A stretch of 64,000 nucleotides of DNA from Apodemus sylvaticus (lineage: Eukaryota > Chordata > Mammalia > Rodentia > Muridae): NCBI RefSeq assembly GCF_947179515.1, contig NC_067473.1:123801909-123865908 (forward strand), read 5' to 3'. Under the pieces are notes generated by a model. That model was given only the letters and a program-made list of their open reading frames with translations. It was not told the origin of the DNA and made no database searches. Within the stretch, counting starts at the first letter, position 1; each line of letters starts with the position of its first letter. A program made the translations under genes and the position numbers. Below, in pieces: positions 58,098-64,000 of this stretch.

Positions 58098-59785
58098 GCT
58101 AATCTCATTTCAAAGATGAAAAGTGGGAAATAAAATAGTTGACATGATGTAAGGGGCACAGGCATCATTCAGAAAAAAACCTTCATGATCATAGTGTTAA
58201 AGTATAAAATTTATCCACAAGGCCTAGGCAGCCACATGCTGTGTTTTAATTTTAGCCGTTCCTTCAATTCTTTAGTCAATCAATCCAGCCTCATAGAATT
58301 ACAGCATAGAGGAGAACACGGGCGACTCATACATTTCAAATTGTGAAAGCTGGTCTTAGTGATTTATACTGTCAGGTTGATGAGTTGATTTTCTAGAGAT
58401 TTCCATGAACTCATCCATTCAAAAAATGACAGTGATGTTTTCTTGCAAGGTGCATACTGTGTGGTCAGTATAGCTACCAGCCATAGAGGAGGGGTAGCTG
58501 AAATAACCAAGTCTGGTCTGATCGAACAATCTTTCTTCTCTAACAATGAAATAACCTTAAGATGAAAGTAATAAGGCATTTTTTCCCCTTTGCTTTGTCC
58601 CAAGGAATGGTCCACAACAGGCCAGCTCCTGACCAAGCAGGTGGCCCGCTCTCAGCAACAACACACAAAAAGACTCAGAGTTGTCAATTTCTAGTAATGG
58701 CCATTCAAAAGAAAGGTAAAAAACAGTCTTTCTGTGTTTCCATTAGAATTTTGAGTTATCTTTTATTTTCATTTTGGCAGAGAAAGAAAATTCAGAATCA
58801 GTCACTTCATCTCAAATACAATAATCGTCTGGTATTGTATTTACCATAACATGTCATAGAGAAAGCGGATATTTCTGCTGGGAGCTGGGGCCCTTGCAGG
58901 GAGACGGACTTTCTTCAGCAGCCCTGTGTAATAAGCTCAAGAGAGCTCCATGCTGAGCTAAAACGGCAGCCTTCCACCCCCACCTGCGCAGCAAACTGAA
59001 CAGGAGGCAACCTTTAGGAAAACAGGATTAGATTTCACAAAAAGATATGGGAAGGGATACAAAACCTCTCCTCTGGGTCTCCAGCAAAACTCAAAGAACA
59101 AAGGAGCTAGCAGCGGCCATGTCTTCAAAGAAGAGCCCTCCTAGAAGTCTCTGCTGGGCCTCCATTTCTTTCCAATGGAGAAGTTTCGGGGGCTCATTTT
59201 AAACAAAATCTATTCAGAGTTAGGTGCTTTACTTCACGTTATGTTTTTTTTTTTCTTAAGGATACCTTTCAGGGCAGATTTCAAGCTGTTTAGATTTAGT
59301 AGGAAAGACTGTAATCAGGTACAAAGAAGAAAGAAGGGTTTATTTTTGGTCTGAGGCCCAAGTGGGACAGACCTGCCCATGGCCAGCGCTGGACAATGTT
59401 CCTGAGGCTCAGGTGTCAGGAGGCTGGTTGACACGAATGCCCTCAAGGCTATGTTAGAGTTGGTTTTCAGGAGCATATTATTTTCACCACACACTCCCCT
59501 TTTCCTTCTTTCTTGACACTGCAGTGTAAGCTAGGCTATTTCTTAAAGGAATGTAGTGCAAAAGTTATGGTTCTTGTTCTCCTAAAATGTTGCCCAAGAT
59601 TTGAAAACCTGCCCAAAGCAGTAGTGACCTGATACTTCAAATGGGGAAAATAACCTCGATTGTTTTTCCCTTGGCATTGGAAGCTGGGGAGTGTCAGAGA
59701 GATGGCACATCTGTTTTCCTTTTCTTTCTTTTCCTTCTGAACAGGAGTTTGCCTGCTAATCATCCTAGCAGGAGTGGGAAAGTAG
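58098..59785. other. Upstream flank, unassigned 1.7 kb
   Basis: No element or exon recognised. Confidence 0.4.
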
Positions 59786-59789
59786 CAGC

Positions 59790-59852
59790 AAGCATGGGGG
59801 TGGGGGCGGGGCGGGGCAGGGCAGGGCAGGGCGGGGCAGGGCGGGGTGGGGT
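59790..59852 (+). repeat. GGGGC/GGGCA pentamer tandem, G-quadruplex-prone
   Basis: About ten 5-base units mixing GGGGC and GGGCA, opened by GGGGGTGGGGG and closed by GGGGTGGGGTC. Confidence 0.92.
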
Positions 59853-59872
59853 CTCTTCATTGAGAACCATGC

Positions 59873-59900
59873 ATGTGTGTGTGTGTGTGTGTGTGTGTGT
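59873..59900 (+). repeat. (GT)n microsatellite
   Basis: Thirteen to fourteen GT units. Confidence 0.93.
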
Positions 59901-59904
59901 ACTC

Positions 59905-60205
59905 CTGAGATCACAGAGTGTGACAATATTTGGAGACACGGCCTTCTAAGAAGTGATTAAGGTAAAATAAGGACACGAAGGCTGTCCTCCTCTGTGATCA
60001 CCAAAGTTTATAGGAAGAGACCATTAAGAAACAAACATAGCAAGGCCAGACTTTATGGGTCACAAGGCAGCTGCCTACAAGCCCAAGATATCAAACCAAT
60101 GCCGATGGCACCTTTATTCTGGACTTGTAGCCTCCAGTACTGGGAGGAAAAGAAACCTCTTCTGAATTAGACCATCCCTTCTGTTATAGCTGTCCTACCA
60201 AGTGT
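59905..60205 (+). mobile_element. MaLR (MST/MLT1-like) LTR fragment
   Basis: GTGACAATATTTGGAGACAC, GGCCTTCTAAGAAGTGATTA, then TTCTGGACTTGTAGCCTCCA and TACTGGGAGGAAAAGAAACC follow the MaLR LTR order (aggtgattaagg... ttggacttcccagcctccag). The 5' end and parts of the middle are lost. Confidence 0.6.
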
Positions 60206-60289
60206 GTTTGCCAATTTCCACCACAGATGTATGATCACTGCAGATCAGGGGAGGGGAACCGCAGTTTGTTCTCTGTCTTTCTTTTGCTG

Positions 60290-60857
60290 ATTTAATTATC
60301 TTTTTGACCTTTTTTTCTCCATCTTCCAAACTCTTCCATAACTCCTTTCACTCTCTTTAAAATTTATGATCTCTTATTCATATATTAATATATACCTATA
60401 CATGCAAATATGTGCATGTATATGCATACATAAAATGCAACCTAATAGAGTTCGTTTACTGTTGCATGTGTGGTTTCTTTGTTCTTCGTTTTTTGTTTGT
60501 TTGTTTGTTCATTTGTTTTATGATACTGACCATTTGGGGTTGAGTAATCATTTAGGGTGCTCATCTCTAGAAAAGACTAATTCTTCCTCTCTCCATAACT
60601 TTTAATTGCCTGTAGTTCTTTATCTGGTGTGTGTGTGGGTAGGGGGTGTCCCATGTGATTTCCTTCATCCATGTTGGCATGTCAAGTCAACTAGTGTTGT
60701 CATTGTTCTGGCTAAAGCAGCTAAATGTCATGGGCATAATTTCCCTGTCATATCTAGAAGACTCAACCTTGGAACAGACTTCCTGGTCCTCTGATCCTCT
60801 GGCCCTTATAATCTTTAACTTCCACAATGTTTCCTGAACCTTATAAGAGTTGTCATA
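60290..60857 (-). mobile_element. Rodent L1-associated repeat, antisense
   Basis: TGACCATTTGGGGTTGAGTA, GGGTGCTCATCTCTAGAAAA, CATGTTGGCATGTCAAGTCA, then CCTGTCATATCTAGAAGACT and TTCCTGGTCCTCTGATCCTC. I know these as a dispersed rodent repeat that I associate with older L1 (Lx); the exact family name is uncertain. Confidence 0.6.
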
Positions 60858-61157
60858 CAGTGAGTCTCCTAATAGTGGGAACAGGGGCTGTTTCTGACTC
60901 TATTGTCTGTCTCTGGGACCCTTTCCCCCTACTGGGCTGCCTCGTCTAGACTCAATAGGACAAGATGAAAGATGTGATATGCCTAGTCTTACTGCAACTT
61001 GATATGGCAATGTTGGTTGATATCCATGGAAGGCCTTCTGTTTTTTGAAGAGACAGGAAGGATGGAGGGCAAGGAAGAACTGGAAGGAGAGGAGGGAGGG
61101 GAAACTGAGGTTGGGATATAAAGTAAATAAATAGATTAATTAATTAAAATAAAAAAA
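60858..61157 (+). mobile_element. Rodent L1 3' UTR end
   Basis: GGGAACAGGGGCTGTTTCTG, CCTACTGGGCTGCCTCGTCT, CTTACTGCAACTTGATATGG, then GTTGGGATATAAAGTAAATA and an A-rich end. Sense orientation and head-to-head with the preceding fragment. Confidence 0.85.
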
Positions 61158-61318
61158 TTTGTTTTGGATTTGGTTTTTCCGAGACAGGGTTTCTCTGTAT
61201 AGCCCTGGCTGTCCTGGAACTCACTCTGTAGACCAGGCTGGGCTTGAACTCAGAAATCCTCCTGCCTCTGCGTCCCAGAGTGCTGGGATTACAGGCATGT
61301 GCTACCACCACCCGGCTA
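61158..61318 (-). mobile_element. B1 SINE
   Basis: Full-length reversed B1: GAGACAGGGTTTCTCTGTAT, GTAGACCAGGCTGGGCTTGA, GAGTGCTGGGATTACAGGCA, ending CCACCCGGCTA. Confidence 0.95.
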
Positions 61319-61346
61319 ATAAAAATGTTTTTAAAAATAGTTATTG

Positions 61347-61502
61347 AACAGCCAGACTTGCTGGTGTATGTCTTTAACTTCAGAACTCTGGAGGCAGAGG
61401 CAAGTGGCTCTCTGAGTTTGAGGTCAGTCTGAGTTACAGAGCAAGTTCCATTATAGCCAGGGCCACAAAGAGAAACCCTATCTTGAAAAACTAAAAAATA
61501 AA
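61347..61502 (+). mobile_element. B1 SINE
   Basis: Sense B1 of a more diverged type: GCCAGACTTGCTGGTGTATG, GGAGGCAGAGGCAAGTGGCT, GAGAAACCCTATCTTGAAAA. Forms an inverted pair with the previous B1, 28 bp apart. Confidence 0.9.
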
Positions 61503-62149
61503 CCAAGAGTTACTGTAGCTTTATCAGTTGGGCTGGCCACGCCAAGTTAGTTGTTCTCTGCACTTGTAGTTTCTATGATTTCTGTCTGCTCTGGAAAGAA
61601 ACTTCTTTAATGAAGGTAAGAGTGAGCTAGGTATTTAGAATGCAACAAGAAATGAGACTGCTTTAGGAAAGTGGTGTTAGTAGGTTCTCCTCTGAGATCC
61701 ATGACCTCATTAAACACAGCTTGCTGATTAGGTTATTAGTATCAGGCATGATTTCTTTCCTGTTCAGTGAGCCTTAGGTCCAGTTAGATAGCTGTTGGTT
61801 ACCGCCAAGATGCCAATGCCAGTATTACACTTTAGGGAAATCTCCCCATTTCGATCACTGTTATGGATCACAGGTGTCACAGCTGGGTAGGGTTATTGAT
61901 AGCTTTCCCCCCTCAATAGCTTACACAGTACCTTCTAGAATTCTGAAAGCTCACCTTCAGAGAAGAGGCTCTTGAGTCAGATCCAGCTCCATTTCTCCAA
62001 GTCCTTTGTCCAGAATGAGTTATACCTTCAGTAATAGAGATTTATTTTCAACTTTTGAAAGGCAATCAATAGCAACAGCAATAGTCTATATTGTTTTGGG
62101 GAGTCTCTTGGACTCCCCTGACCAACCACACCAAAGGAGGATCAAAATA
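61503..62149. other. Upstream flank, unassigned
   Basis: Nothing recognised. Confidence 0.4.
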
Positions 62150-63045
62150 AGAGGGCACAGACCTAAACAGAGTTCCCAAAAAATGAAATACAAATGACTG
62201 AAAAATACTTAAAAATGTTCCACACCCTTAGCCATCAAGGAAGTACAAATTAAAACTCCTTTTATATTTCCGTTTTCTCTAATTAGGATTGCTAAGGCCC
62301 AATAAAATAAATGACCATAAATGCTAGCATGAATGTGCGGTGAGAATTTACTCATCTACTGCTGGTGAGAATGCAAACAGGCGGGAGGACTCTGCAGATC
62401 AGAGTGAGAGTCGCTCAGAGAATTTCAAGCCGTTCTACCACAGCGTCCGGCTTCCCCACTCTCAGGCATATTCCCAAAGCATCTCGTGTCCTACTCTAGA
62501 GAAACTCACTGGCCCATGTTCATCACTGTTCTTCTCACAATAGCCAAGTAGATGTCCATTAACCAGAAAATGTGGTATACTTGCTCAGTAGAATATTATT
62601 TAGCAATTAAGAAAAATGAAACCTGTAGGTAAATGCATGAATTCGGAGACAATCTTCCCAAGTGAGGTAACTCAGACTAAAGAGAGAAAAATCACGTTTT
62701 CTTTCATGTGTGGACAATGACTTTGAATGATCAGTTATGGAAGGTTCCTTTAAAATACTCAAGGGGGGCAGGGGCTGATTTTGGGAGGTAAAGTGAAAAA
62801 ATAAATAAACTAATGAAAAAATACTCACAAAAGTCAGGAAGTTAGGAAGGGCCCTGACTAAAGACTTTCAAGGAAGGGGGAGAGAATGCTCTAGTATAGA
62901 GGACTAAAGGGGGACAATGGAACTGGATGAGACTATGTTAAACTGGGGTGGGAGAAAAGAGTGTAAGATAGAAGGAGGAGGACAGGGAGGGATGCACAAA
63001 GCTAAACACCTTTCAAAAGACATGAAAACTTTTACTGAATAAGCT
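62150..63045 (+). mobile_element. L1 late ORF2 and 3' UTR fragment
   Basis: AGACCTAAACAGAGTTCCCA, CCCTTAGCCATCAAGGAAGT, CTACTGCTGGTGAGAATGCA, AATGTGGTATACTTGCTCAG, then GGAACTGGATGAGACTATGT. ORF2 is broken by stops and frameshifts. Confidence 0.8.
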
Positions 63046-63185
63046 TTCACATGTACATGTGTGTGCATGTACACACACATACATACACACACAGAGAAAC
63101 AGAGAGATTGGTTTAAATGGAGTTAGCTTAAAAATAGCAACAACGCCCTTACTATATACCAAATAATAAAAAAAGTACAGCACTA
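63046..63185. repeat. CA/TG-rich stretch and A-rich spot
   Basis: Short ACATGTACATGTGTGTGCATG palindromic words split across 63050-63072, then ACACACATACAT units. Confidence 0.5.
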
Positions 63186-63189
63186 GGAA

Positions 63190-64000
63190 TGGTTGACCTG
63201 TTTTGTAGTTGTTGACCAACAAGGCCCCACAGACCCCAAGTATTATGTGGTGTGGCCATTGGTTGCTCTCTGTTATCCCCCAGAACCCGATGGTAAAACC
63301 GTACTGCTGAAGAGACAACATTCTTGAGTCATAAAATATGAAGAAATCAATCTGGTGCAGATCTAAAATCTTTATTCCTCTGCCTAGCTTCCCTAGTTCT
63401 AGAAGCTATTGGAGGAGAGAAGTAGCTACTGTCCTACTCAACTGTGAATCCTGCTAGCTACAACAATGAACAGCTGTCAGAAGTACCCACTGATACTATA
63501 GTGGCATGCACATCATGGGGGTAAACAGCCAATTTTTGTTTGGGTTTAAGTTTCACTCCACAAACTGAAACCTGTAACAAGCACTATTATTGAACCAAGA
63601 ACCTCTGGCTAGACAAGCTTGTGAAGGGAAGAAACAAATACTATTATGCTGCTAAAAACACATAGCATTAAAGCAACTTTTGGCCAACTTGTTATAGTCA
63701 GTCACAGATCAGTGCATCTCTCAACCTTCATCTATGAGGCTTCCATTGTTAGTAGATGGTGATGAATACAGGGCCCACAACTGACTGTGGTGTGTAAAGA
63801 GAGGCCCCTCACTCCAGATCCCCTACCATGGCTCAGAGATGTTAAAGAAGGAGAGGAGAAAGTGTAAGCGCTAGAGGTGATGAGTGATTAAAGGGAAACG
63901 GGGTCTTCTGGATGCATCAGGGCAGTGTACATGTAAACTGTGACTGTGATAGCGTAACATCTGTCAAGCCCAAGACAGACAAATGCCAGCATGGAGCAGA
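63190..64000 (+). mobile_element. Possible dispersed rodent repeat, class uncertain
   Basis: The last 250 bases (for example TGGCTCAGAGATGTTAAAGA, GGGTCTTCTGGATGCATCAG, AGCCCAAGACAGACAAATGC, CAGCATGGAGCAGA) follow a repeat often seen in rodent DNA, whose family I cannot name with certainty. It runs off the window end. Confidence 0.35.

Noticed and set aside
1..64000. CRISPR arrays, tRNA or rRNA genes, bacterial operons
   Set aside because: None seen. Spaced repeats are microsatellites and SINEs, and the tRNA-like boxes are those of B2/B3, B4 and ID elements.

Overview
The window is mammalian nuclear DNA from a murid-type rodent. The evidence is the repeat content: B1, B2/B3 and B4 SINEs, rodent L1 3' ends, a URR1-type hAT element and a weak ID-like element, with older MIR and L1M fragments and many long (TG)n and (GA)n microsatellites. 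I cannot fix the species (mouse, rat or another murid) from sequence alone.

Only one protein-coding gene is supported: the 5' half of Adamts9, a secreted metalloprotease with thrombospondin type 1 motifs, on the minus strand. Ten coding exons can be placed to the base: 39954-40068, 38965-39368, 34317-34479, 10453-10742, 7722-7805, 7505-7620, 6419-6459, 6198-6303, 2983-3129 and 1268-1409. All nine internal junctions have GT-AG introns and compatible phases. Together they give an uninterrupted 1608-nt reading frame of 536 codons. It encodes the signal peptide, the propeptide with its furin sites, the complete catalytic domain with the zinc-binding histidines and Met-turn, and the start of the disintegrin-like region. 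Exon 11 and the rest of the gene lie beyond base 1 of the window. Gene identity rests on my recollection of the human ADAMTS9 protein.

Layout: 1-40.07 kb is Adamts9 exons and introns, with intron 3 (10743-34316) the largest. A GC- and CpG-rich island at about 39.95-40.68 kb covers exon 1, the 5' UTR and the probable promoter. A second, weaker CpG-rich patch lies inside intron 2 at about 37.65-38.88 kb. From about 40.7 to 64 kb the DNA is upstream of the gene; I find no coding exon there, only nested repeats and unassigned sequence.

Points worth a second look: a hAT (URR1-like) insertion with a perfect 8-bp target duplication about 30 bp beyond the exon 9 donor; a head-to-head L1 in intron 3 that looks like a 5'-inverted (twin-primed) insertion, and a possible second one at 60.3-61.16 kb; a polybasic run in exon 4 in addition to the conserved furin site; the intron 2 CpG patch; and several structured tandem repeats. 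I found no undescribed gene system; the long open frames outside Adamts9 look accidental.
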